From: Flavobacterium sp.
GTDB lineage: Bacteria > Bacteroidota > Bacteroidia > Flavobacteriales > Flavobacteriaceae
Direction of reading: 5' to 3'
NCBI GenBank assembly: GCA_016714905.1
Contig: JADKBW010000009.1
Location: forward strand, 62,001 to 126,000
DNA: 64,000 nt
Shown: positions 55,177 through 62,950 of the stretch, in pieces
Numbering within the stretch: position 1 is the stretch's first letter
How the letters are laid out: the number at the start of each line of letters is the position of its first letter
Position numbers and translations under genes: made by a program
The notes under the pieces: model-generated
What the model was told of the DNA's origin: nothing
Database searches by the model: none
What the model saw: only the letters and a program-made list of their open reading frames with translations

Positions 55177-55750
55177 AGAAAAGCTCAAAAATTATAAAAT
55201 TATCCTTGCGTCTGGATCGCCAAGAAGACAGCAGTTCTGTCGAGATCTGGATTTAGATTTCGAAATTCGTCTCAAAGAAGTAGATGAGGTGTATCCACCA
55301 AATCTCACAGAGGAAGACATTACCGATTATTTAGCGGTTCTTAAAAGTGATGCATTTGAAGGCGAGTTGGAAGATAATGAAATTCTAGTCACCAGCGATA
55401 CAATTGTTTGGCATCAAAATCAAGCTTTAGGAAAACCTAAAGACTATGAGGACGCTTTTAAAATGCTGAAATCCTTGTCAAATGCAACTCATAAAGTCAT
55501 TACCTCGGTCTGTTTCAAAACAAAAGCGAAAACCCAAGTGATAAACGAAACTACAGCTGTCACTTTTCATCCAATTACCGATCAAGAAATTGATTACTAT
55601 TTGGCTACTTATAGTCCATTTGATAAAGCTGGTAGTTACGGAATTCAAGAATGGATTGGTTATGTTGGTGTTGCAAAAATTGAAGGTTCCTATCCAAACG
55701 TTATGGGAATGCCGACCGATAAAGTGTATCACTTTTTAAATCAACTTTGA
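55169..55750 (+). CDS. maf: Maf-like nucleotide pyrophosphatase
   Basis: 193 residues from MLREKLKNYKIILASGSPRR; the frame runs seven codons further upstream inside the end of the UbiA-type gene. Motifs ILASGSPRRQQF, VTSDTIVWHQNQALGKPKD and DKAGSYGIQEWIGYV are diagnostic of the Maf/HAM1-like fold. The family hydrolyses modified or canonical nucleoside triphosphates (dTTP/UTP type for QxA-GSYGIQ forms). Last gene of the DUF2520-kdsC-ubiA-maf run. Confidence 0.93.
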   Translation: MLREKLKNYKIILASGSPRRQQFCRDLDLDFEIRLKEVDEVYPPNLTEEDITDYLAVLKSDAFEGELEDNEILVTSDTIVWHQNQALGKPKDYEDAFKMLKSLSNATHKVITSVCFKTKAKTQVINETTAVTFHPITDQEIDYYLATYSPFDKAGSYGIQEWIGYVGVAKIEGSYPNVMGMPTDKVYHFLNQL

Positions 55751-55938
55751 TTTTTCGGTTTCTTAAACGACGCAATATACAACTTGCGCGAGATTCTTAT
55801 TTTATAAGTTTTAACTTACATTAAAATAAAATAAGTGTATTTAATCGATTATTTAATAACTTTTATCGATATTAATGTAAAGAATTAGTTATCTTTACAA
55901 TAAGTTTTAAAGGTTCAGTACATGTTAAAACTAATGAT

Positions 55939-56317
55939 ATGAAAAAATACTATCAACTCTATTCGTAGTACTATTTCTCGTTAATTTAAGTTTTGCTCAA
56001 AAAGTAGAAAACAAGATGATAGTCCACCTCTGATTGACCCCATTTCCAACTGTCAATTACGATACTACTACTTTCCTAATTTGGAGGCTTATTTCGATAC
56101 CCAAAAGAACATTTATTACTTCAAAGAAGATTCAGAGTGGACCACCGCTGAGGAAATTCCTGACGGATACAGAGGCTATTCCTTGTATAACAAAATATAC
56201 GTTTTTATTACTGACTATGACGATGACATTGTTACACAATTTATTGACATTCACAGGAAAAAATATCCTTATACTAAAAAAGGAAATATCCAAATGATGG
56301 GCAGTATCAGTAAGTAG
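55939..56317 (+). CDS. Small secreted protein of unknown function, two frameshifts
   Basis: Seen only after repair. From the ATG at 55939, one A missing in the run after ATG and another near 56009 (GTAGAAAACAAG for GTAGAAAAACAAG) are restored. The protein then reads MKKILSTLFVVLFLVNLSFA (signal peptide), QKVEKQDDSPPLIDPISNCQ, YFPNLEAYFDTQKNIYYFKE, IPDGYRGYSLYNKIYVFITD and ends MMGSISK: about 126 residues. The second half is open without repair. I recognise the style of a conserved flavobacterial periplasmic protein but know no function or domain name. It stands alone between maf and the PIG-L gene. Confidence 0.7.
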
Positions 56318-56437
56318 ATTTTGAGGAATCGCTTATTTTTGTTAGCACTATTTTTTGAATGTTAAAATCGATTTAAATAGAATCGCTCCTTTTATTATTT
56401 TACTACATTTGAAGCTATTGCTCTTTAATAAATTTTT

Positions 56438-58939
56438 ATGCAAAAGCTCCATGCTATTCTTGTTTTCACAACACTATTATTTATCAACTTTGTCAGTGCT
56501 CAGCAACCCCAAAAACCTGATGCGGTTGCCATTTACAACCAAATTCAAAAATTAAACTTTCTCGGTTCTGTGCTCTATATTGCCGCGCATCCCGACGATG
56601 AAAATACAAGACTAATTTCATACTTGTCTAATGAAAAAAAAGCGCGTACTGCTTATCTTTCGTTGACTCGCGGTGATGGTGGACAAAATTTAATCGGACC
56701 TGAACTTAGAGAATTACTGGGTGTCATAAGAACACAGGAACTCATTGAAGCTCGAAAAATTGATGGTGGTGAGCAATTTTTTTCCCGTGCTAACGATTTT
56801 GGATATTCTAAAAATCCAGCGGAAACATTGCAAATTTGGAATAAAGATGAAGTGCTGAGCGATGTCGTCTATATTATTCGAAAATTTCAACCTGACGTAA
56901 TTATTAATCGCTTTGACGCGCGTTCCCCCGGTACCACTCATGGACACCATACGGCTTCCGCAATGCTTAGTTTAGAAGCGTTTGATATTACACATGATCC
57001 AAATAAATATCCAGATCAACTGAAATTAGTCAACGTTTGGCAACCGAAACGCGTATACTTTAACACCTCATGGTGGTTTTATGGAAGTAAAGAGAAATTT
57101 GAAAAAGCAGACAAGTCGAATCTTATTCAATTAAAGACTGGCGTTTACTACCAATCTGTAGGGAAATCAAACCAAGAAATTGCCGCCTTAAGCAGAAGCA
57201 AGCACGAATCGCAAGGATTTGGTAGTACAGGTACTGGCGGAGAAGAACAAGAATACCTAGAATTACTGAAAGGCGACCTATCAAAAGACAATAGTAATAT
57301 TTTCGAAGGAATTGACACAAGTTGGAATAGAGTCAAAGGAGGAAAAATCATTGGTGATTTGTTGCAAAACGTTGAAGGAAATTTCAATTTCAAAAATCCA
57401 TCGGCAAGCATTCCAGATTTGGTAAAAGCGTACGCAATGATTCAACAATTAGAAGATGAACATTGGAAAAATGTCAAATCGGAAGAAATTAAAAAAATAA
57501 TTGCAGGATGCGCTGGTCTATATCTTGAAGCAGTATCTAGTACACAGGAAATTGTCAGTAACTCGATTATGAAAGTAAAACTCGAAGCCATCAATCGAAG
57601 TGCAATAAACATGCAATTGGCAAGCATCAAAAACGCAATGTCTGGTGAAGTTGTTGTAAAAGAAATCGAACTAAAGACAAATTCAAATCAAAGTATAGAT
57701 TTTGAAATCAATTTGCCTTCAAGTATCAACTATACACAACCGTATTGGCTTGCTGAACAAGGAACGATTGGTATGTACCGAGTTGAGCAACAAGTCAACA
57801 TCGGTAAACCCGATATCATCAGAGAAGTCAAGCTAATTTTCAATATAGAAATTCAAGGTGTTAGCATTCCATTTGAAAGAGAAGTCATCTATAAGTATAA
57901 TGATGATGTAAAAGGTGAAGTATACAAACCGCTTGATATTGTTCCAGAAGTAACTACTTCGATTCAAAGTAAAGTAGTGCTTTTTAATGATAATAGCCCG
58001 AAAACAATCGACGTAAAAGTAAAAGCGGGAAAAGACAACGTTCAAGGCTTAGTTCAAATAGAAATTCCAGAAAACTGGAAGGTAACACCAAATTCAATTT
58101 CCTTCAATTTGTCAAAGAAAGGCGAAGAGCAAATGGTTTCGTTTCAAATTATGCCATCAAAAAAAGCATCGGAAATTGTTGCTAAATGCGTGGCTATTGT
58201 CGATTCAAAGCGTTTTGATAAAGAACAGTTTTCAATCAATTACGAACATATTTGCAAGCAGCAAGTGCTAAAGACTTCAGAAGCGAAATTGATAAAACTG
58301 GATATCAAAACCAATAAAGAAAAAATCGTCTATATCATGGGTGCTGGCGACGAAGTCCCAAAATGTTTAACACAGATGGGTTACAGTGTCACCGTTCTCA
58401 AACCAGAAGACATTACAACAGAAAAACTTAAGAACTTTGATGTTGTGATGACCGGCATTCGCGCTTATAATACGATTCAAGCTATGGCTTTCAAACAACA
58501 AATGCTATTCGATTTTGTTAAAGAAGGGCATAATATGATTGTTCAATACAATACCTTAGATGATCTGGTAACCAAAGACATTGCACCATACGCCCTGAAA
58601 ATATCGAGAGATCGCGTTACCGATGAAAATGCGGTTGTTACCTTTTTAGAACCAAAGCATCCGATTCTAAATACACCAAATAGCTTAACTTCGGAGGATT
58701 TTAATGGTTGGAAACAAGAACAAGGTTTGTATTATCCGAACGAATGGGATCCCGCATTTGTGCCAATTATTGCTGCCAACGACCAAGGTGAAACTTCAAA
58801 AAAAGGCGCCATTTTGGTTGCTAAATACGGAAAAGGAAATTACATTTATACTGGCTTGAGCTTTTTTAGAGAGTTGCCGGAAGGCGTATCTGGAGCATAT
58901 CGATTGATGGCAAACATGATTTCATTACCCAAAAACTAA
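56438..58939 (+). CDS. PIG-L family deacetylase with C-terminal GATase-like domain
   Basis: 833 residues. Signal peptide MQKLHAILVFTTLLFINFVS, then the PIG-L/LmbE domain. Zinc and catalytic residues are His51-Pro-Asp-Asp54 (AAHPDDENTR) and His168, His171 in THGHHTASAM. The middle is beta-rich. The C-terminal ~200 residues (KIVYIMGAGDEVPKCLTQMG, FDVVMTGIRAYNTIQAM, NMIVQYNTL, GKGNYIYTGLSFFRELPEG) look like a class I amidotransferase-type fold without visible catalytic Cys. Probably deacetylates N-acetyl sugars in the periplasm. The next two genes, a tiny membrane peptide and a symporter, follow directly, suggesting uptake of the product. Confidence 0.9.
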   Translation: MQKLHAILVFTTLLFINFVSAQQPQKPDAVAIYNQIQKLNFLGSVLYIAAHPDDENTRLISYLSNEKKARTAYLSLTRGDGGQNLIGPELRELLGVIRTQELIEARKIDGGEQFFSRANDFGYSKNPAETLQIWNKDEVLSDVVYIIRKFQPDVIINRFDARSPGTTHGHHTASAMLSLEAFDITHDPNKYPDQLKLVNVWQPKRVYFNTSWWFYGSKEKFEKADKSNLIQLKTGVYYQSVGKSNQEIAALSRSKHESQGFGSTGTGGEEQEYLELLKGDLSKDNSNIFEGIDTSWNRVKGGKIIGDLLQNVEGNFNFKNPSASIPDLVKAYAMIQQLEDEHWKNVKSEEIKKIIAGCAGLYLEAVSSTQEIVSNSIMKVKLEAINRSAINMQLASIKNAMSGEVVVKEIELKTNSNQSIDFEINLPSSINYTQPYWLAEQGTIGMYRVEQQVNIGKPDIIREVKLIFNIEIQGVSIPFEREVIYKYNDDVKGEVYKPLDIVPEVTTSIQSKVVLFNDNSPKTIDVKVKAGKDNVQGLVQIEIPENWKVTPNSISFNLSKKGEEQMVSFQIMPSKKASEIVAKCVAIVDSKRFDKEQFSINYEHICKQQVLKTSEAKLIKLDIKTNKEKIVYIMGAGDEVPKCLTQMGYSVTVLKPEDITTEKLKNFDVVMTGIRAYNTIQAMAFKQQMLFDFVKEGHNMIVQYNTLDDLVTKDIAPYALKISRDRVTDENAVVTFLEPKHPILNTPNSLTSEDFNGWKQEQGLYYPNEWDPAFVPIIAANDQGETSKKGAILVAKYGKGNYIYTGLSFFRELPEGVSGAYRLMANMISLPKN

Positions 58940-58944
58940 AAATT

Positions 58945-59052
58945 ATGGACAACGAAAAACTGACGACTTGGAAAAGAAGTTATTCTTGGGTACTTATTGC
59001 CAACCTATTCTATATTTTGTTCTTTTGTTTAATGATGATCCTATTCTCGTAG
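58945..59052 (+). CDS. 35-residue single-span membrane peptide ahead of symporter
   Basis: ATG at 58945, five bases after the PIG-L stop, encodes MDNEKLTTWKRSYSWVLIAN then LFYILFFCLMMILFS. A basic start and one ~20-residue hydrophobic helix are all that can be seen. The stop at 59050-59052 is one base before the symporter ATG. Tight spacing on both sides supports a real gene. Small membrane partners encoded just before sodium:solute symporters are known elsewhere (YjcH before ActP, DUF4212 proteins), but this one is shorter. Confidence 0.7.
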   Translation: MDNEKLTTWKRSYSWVLIANLFYILFFCLMMILFS

Positions 59053-59053
59053 T

Positions 59054-60746
59054 ATGCAGCAGTTAGACTGGATTGTTTTATCGGTAACTTTACTTTTCAT
59101 CGTCTTTTACGGTGTATATAAGACCAAAGGCAGCAAGAACGTAGAAGATTATATTCTAGGAAATAACGAAACTCCTTGGTATGTTGTTGGACTGTCGGTT
59201 ATGGCCACGCAAGCCAGTGCAATTACTTTTCTTTCTACACCTGGACAAGCCTACCATGATGGTATGGGATTCGTTCAATTTTATTTTGGATTACCTTTAG
59301 CAATGGTGGTTATTTGCGTTACCTTCATACCGATTTACCACCGACTCAAAGTCTTCACTGCCTATGAATACTTAGAACAGCGATTTGATTTGAAAACACG
59401 TTCCTTAGCGGCGATTCTGTTTTTAATTCAACGTGGACTAGGAACTGGCTTAACCATTTACGCTCCTGCAATTATTCTTTCTGCTTTACTTGGTTGGAAT
59501 CTGACTTTAATGAATATCATTATTGGAGTTTTGGTCATCATCTACACCTTTGTTGGAGGTACAAAAGCGGTCAATGTTACGCAAAAGCAGCAGATGTTTG
59601 TCATCATGAGCGGCATGTTTATCACGTTTTTCTTGATTTTACATTTACTTCCAAACGATATGACTTTTAGCAATGCTTTGCATATAGCTGGAGCTAATGA
59701 CAAAATGGATATCGTTGATTTTTCAATTGATCCTGAAACGCGTTACACTTTTTGGAGTGGTATCACTGGCGGTTTTTTCTTGGCACTCTCCTATTTCGGG
59801 ACCGATCAATCACAAGTTGGTCGCTACTTATCAGGGAAATCTATTAAAGAAAGTCAGATGGGATTGATCATGAATGGATTTCTAAAAGTGCCGATGCAGT
59901 TCTTTATTTTGTTGATAGGAGTCATGGTTTTTGTGTTTTTCCAGTTCAATCCAGTGCCACTAAATTTTAATCCTAACAACAAAGTCATTATTGAGAACTC
60001 TAAGTATAAAGATGAATATCATGCGTTGGAGAATAAATTAATTAAATTATCAGAAGAGAAGAAAGAAATAAACTTAATCTATATTGATCACCTAAATCAA
60101 AACTACGACAACCCAATTTTGAAAAAGAATTGGTTGCCATTTCTAACAAAGAAAATGATTTAGAGATCAAGCGAGAGAGGTGATTTCGAAAGCAGATCCC
60201 AAGTCCGAGACCAACGACAAAGACTACGTCTTTATCCATTTCATTTTGAACTATTTGCCTAAAGGACTAATTGGTTTGCTCCTCGCAGTAATACTTTCCG
60301 CCGCCATGTCATCAACTGCATCCGGATTAAATGCTTTGGCTTCAACCACCGCCATTGATATTTATAAAAGAAATATTGGTGAAGGCAAGTCTGAAAAACA
60401 TTTTGTAAACGCAACAAAATTCTTCACGTTACTTTGGGGTGTGATCGCTATTTTATTTGCTTGTGTGGGGACATTGTTTGAGAACTTAATTCAATTGGTA
60501 AATATCGTTGGTTCTATATTTTACGGCACTGTGTTGGGAATTTTCTTGGTTGGATTTTATATCAAGTTTGTGAAGGCACAAGCTATTTTTATCGGAGCAG
60601 TTTTGAGCCAATTGACTATTTTTTATATTTATTATTTAGATGTGGTAAGCTTTCTATGGCTCAACTTTATCGGAGCGATGTTAACTATTATGCTGTCTTC
60701 CATTTTGCAGAAAGTTATCGGAAATAATAAAGAAAGTGAAGTATAA
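59054..60746 (+). CDS. Sodium:solute symporter, frameshifted
   Basis: SSS-family transporter of about 563 residues with 13-14 helices. N-terminal LDWIVLSVTLLFIVFYGVYK and YILGNNETPWYVVGLSVMAT, then FLSTPGQAYHDGMGFVQFYF, YFGTDQSQVGRYLSGKS (the sodium-site region) and, after the break, LLLAVILSAAMSSTASGLNA are typical. Two indels fall in a hydrophilic loop: one A lost near 60126 (AAAAAGAATTGG) and an extra AG in the GAGAGAG run near 60172. Repaired, the loop reads ELVAISNKENDLEIKREVIS. Substrate unknown; a sugar is plausible next to the PIG-L gene. Confidence 0.92.
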
Positions 60747-60779
60747 AAAAAAACACCTCAAGAAATGAGATGTTTTTTT
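60745..60779. terminator. Bidirectional terminator after symporter
   Basis: AAAAAACACCTCA pairs with TGAGATGTTTTTT around AGAAA with one mismatch, flanked by A and T runs. It separates the convergent symporter and DUF2911 genes. Confidence 0.78.
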
Positions 60780-60798
60780 ATTATAGGGTGGTAAAATA

Positions 60799-61644
60799 TT
60801 ATTTCTTACTCCACTCTACTATACTGTCATTGTTCATCTTTACATAGTCATCATTTTTTTCCTTTACTGCAGCTTCTAAAGATATTTTAGCCGTTTCAAT
60901 AGCACCTTTTTTGTCTCCAAGTTTTGCTTGTATCAATGATTTTTGACGGGTGTACCAAAATGGTTTGTCTTTATTTAAATCCAATGCTTTATTTACATAT
61001 TCTAATGCTTTATTCATATCGCCATTGGATTGATAGAAATACTGCGCTGAAGAAAAATAATCGCCCGCTGTTGGACCTGCCAACGCTTTATCAATGCTTG
61101 CCATCGCAGTTTTTTGAGTTGGAACTTCAAACTTCAAAGCAACAAATGTTTTTTCCCATGAAAACTCTAAATGAGCAAAATTGTTATCCAAATTATTAAT
61201 ACCAATGGTAAACGACTCCACTGGAGCACTCAGAATTTTTGTATCAACATTGGTACTCAAAGCGACATTTTTTTCATTCCAATTCTCTGGTGTTCCCCAG
61301 TTCTCTGTGTCTGTATAAAAAATAACTTCCCACATATCAACTTTTGGAGTGACAAAAATGGCATATTTTCCTTTTTTTAAGGTTTGCCCTTTAATGACTA
61401 CATCATCTGAAAAGGTAATCATACTGTTTTGATTGGCTCCAGTTCTCCATAATTTTCCATAAGGAACTAAGTTGCCAAATACAGTTCTTCCTTTCATACT
61501 CGGACGTGAATATTCGATAGTCACATCGGTTAAACCTACTTTTTGCTCTAAAGTACATTTTGGACTAGGAGCCGGCGTCTTTACTTGCGCTTCGATTTGA
61601 AATGATACCAAGATCATTACAATCCCTAAAATAATTTTTTTCAT
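60799..61644 (-). CDS. DUF2911 domain secreted protein
   Basis: 281 residues. Signal peptide MKKIILGIVMILVSFQIEAQ. DUF2911 core: VTIEYSRPSMKGRTVFGNLV, PYGKLWRTGANQNSMITFSD, GKYAIFVTPKVDMWEVIFYT and WGTPENWNE. A C-terminal stretch has TPR-like repeats (YFYQSNGDMNKALEYVNKAL, SLIQAKLGDKKGAIETAKIS). The family is common in Bacteroidetes and has no established function. A TATTTTTG box lies 21 bases upstream on its strand. Confidence 0.9.
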   Translation of the reverse strand: MKKIILGIVMILVSFQIEAQVKTPAPSPKCTLEQKVGLTDVTIEYSRPSMKGRTVFGNLVPYGKLWRTGANQNSMITFSDDVVIKGQTLKKGKYAIFVTPKVDMWEVIFYTDTENWGTPENWNEKNVALSTNVDTKILSAPVESFTIGINNLDNNFAHLEFSWEKTFVALKFEVPTQKTAMASIDKALAGPTAGDYFSSAQYFYQSNGDMNKALEYVNKALDLNKDKPFWYTRQKSLIQAKLGDKKGAIETAKISLEAAVKEKNDDYVKMNNDSIVEWSKK

Positions 61645-61664
61645 GTTAGTTGTTTTAATTTTTT

Positions 61665-61672
61665 CAAAAATA
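61665..61672 (-). promoter_or_regulatory. Candidate -7 box of DUF2911 gene
   Basis: Minus-strand TATTTTTG matches TAnnTTTG, 21 bases before the start at 61644; TTG triplets lie upstream at shorter than usual spacing. Confidence 0.4.
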
Positions 61673-61772
61673 CTAATTCAAGTTTTCAATAGTGTTAATT
61701 ATTGTATAATTTCACCTTACTTATGTTTAAGCTTTTATTACATTTGCTAAACAATTTTATTAAAGCTCTTTC

Positions 61773-62237
61773 ATGAAAATCTATACAAAACGAAGCGTTC
61801 AGAATCTTCCAATAACTTTAACCGAAGCATGGGATTTTCTCTCGGACCCGAAAAATTTAAAGACGATAACTCCAGATTACATGGGGTTTATTATCGAGTC
61901 TGGTGCAGATCGACCGATGTTTCCTGGACAAATTATACAATATATCGTAACACCTGTTATGGGAATCAAAACCAAATGGGTCACTGAAATTACTCATGTT
62001 CACAACAAACAATATTTCGTTGATGAACAGCGATTTGGTCCTTACGATTTATGGCACCACAAACACTTTATTAAAGAAATTCCTGGTGGCGTGGAAATGG
62101 AAGATATTATAGATTATAAATTACCAATGGGTTGGATAGGTCAATTAGTGCATCCTTTCATAGTAAAACCCAAACTGGATGAAATTTTCGAATACAGAAG
62201 AAAAAAATTAATTGAACTTTTTGGCGAATTTAAATAA
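61773..62237 (+). CDS. SRPBCC (START-like) family protein
   Basis: 154 residues. The helix-grip pattern of SRPBCC ligand-binding proteins is clear: TLTEAWDFLSDPKNLKTITP, MFPGQIIQYIVTPVMGIKTK, YFVDEQRFGPYDLWHHKHFI, and the C-terminal long helix PKLDEIFEYRRKKLIELFGE. It binds an unknown hydrophobic ligand. The SDR gene starts one base after its stop and a photolyase gene follows, an arrangement I associate with a flavobacterial light-response cluster. Confidence 0.87.
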   Translation: MKIYTKRSVQNLPITLTEAWDFLSDPKNLKTITPDYMGFIIESGADRPMFPGQIIQYIVTPVMGIKTKWVTEITHVHNKQYFVDEQRFGPYDLWHHKHFIKEIPGGVEMEDIIDYKLPMGWIGQLVHPFIVKPKLDEIFEYRRKKLIELFGEFK

Positions 62238-62238
62238 A

Positions 62239-62934
62239 ATGAAAAATATACTTCTTATTGGCGGATCGTACGGAATCGGATTATCAATTGCCAAAGAACT
62301 ACAAGATAAACATCATGTCTTTGTTGCCTCTAGAACATCGGAAAATTTAGATGGCCTCAACGTAGCACACATTCCTTTCGATGCCACTACTGATACTTTG
62401 CACGCAGCAAAATTACCTTCAGTAATTGATGGTTTAGTCTATTGTCCCGGTAGCATCAATCTCCGTCCATTCAAAGGTTTAAAAATAGAAACATTTGAAA
62501 GTGATTTACAGATTAATTTTATCGATATGGTCAAAGTGGTTCAAACTATTTTGCCTCAATTAACCGCTTCTAATCAATCGAGTATTGTGCTTTTCAGCAC
62601 AGTCGCTGCGTCGATGGGAATGCCATTTCACACTAGTGTAGCCGCATCAAAAGCCGCAGTAGAAGGATTTGCAAAGGCTTTAGCCGCAGAATATGCTCCA
62701 AAAATTAGGGTGAACGTAATTGCGCCTTCACTAACCAATACGCCACTCGCAGACAAGTTTTTAAACAATGAAGCCAAGCAAGAGAAATCAGCTGAAAGGC
62801 ACCCATTAAAACGCTTTGGACAACCGGAAGATTTAGCTCAAATGGCAAGTTTCTTATTAAGCGAAAAATCATCATGGATGACCGGACAAATTCTTCATGT
62901 CGATGGTGGAATGTCGACACTATTGGTTAATTAA
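62239..62934 (+). CDS. Short-chain dehydrogenase family protein lacking the catalytic Tyr
   Basis: 231 residues from MKNILLIGGSYGIGLSIAKE; the open frame starts nine codons earlier inside the SRPBCC gene. The cofactor loop GGSYGIG, the NAG-like region CPGSINLRPF, Ser120 (VLFSTVAASMG) and Lys138 (AASKAAVEGF) are present. At the place of the SDR catalytic Tyr (K-4) there is Val134 (HTSVAASK). IRVNVIAPSLTNTPLADKFL and WMTGQILHVDGGMS complete the fold. It probably binds NAD(P), but normal oxidoreductase activity is doubtful. Sits between SRPBCC and photolyase genes in one operon. Confidence 0.9.
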   Translation: MKNILLIGGSYGIGLSIAKELQDKHHVFVASRTSENLDGLNVAHIPFDATTDTLHAAKLPSVIDGLVYCPGSINLRPFKGLKIETFESDLQINFIDMVKVVQTILPQLTASNQSSIVLFSTVAASMGMPFHTSVAASKAAVEGFAKALAAEYAPKIRVNVIAPSLTNTPLADKFLNNEAKQEKSAERHPLKRFGQPEDLAQMASFLLSEKSSWMTGQILHVDGGMSTLLVN

Positions 62935-62950
62935 TTATATTCGTTATTAT

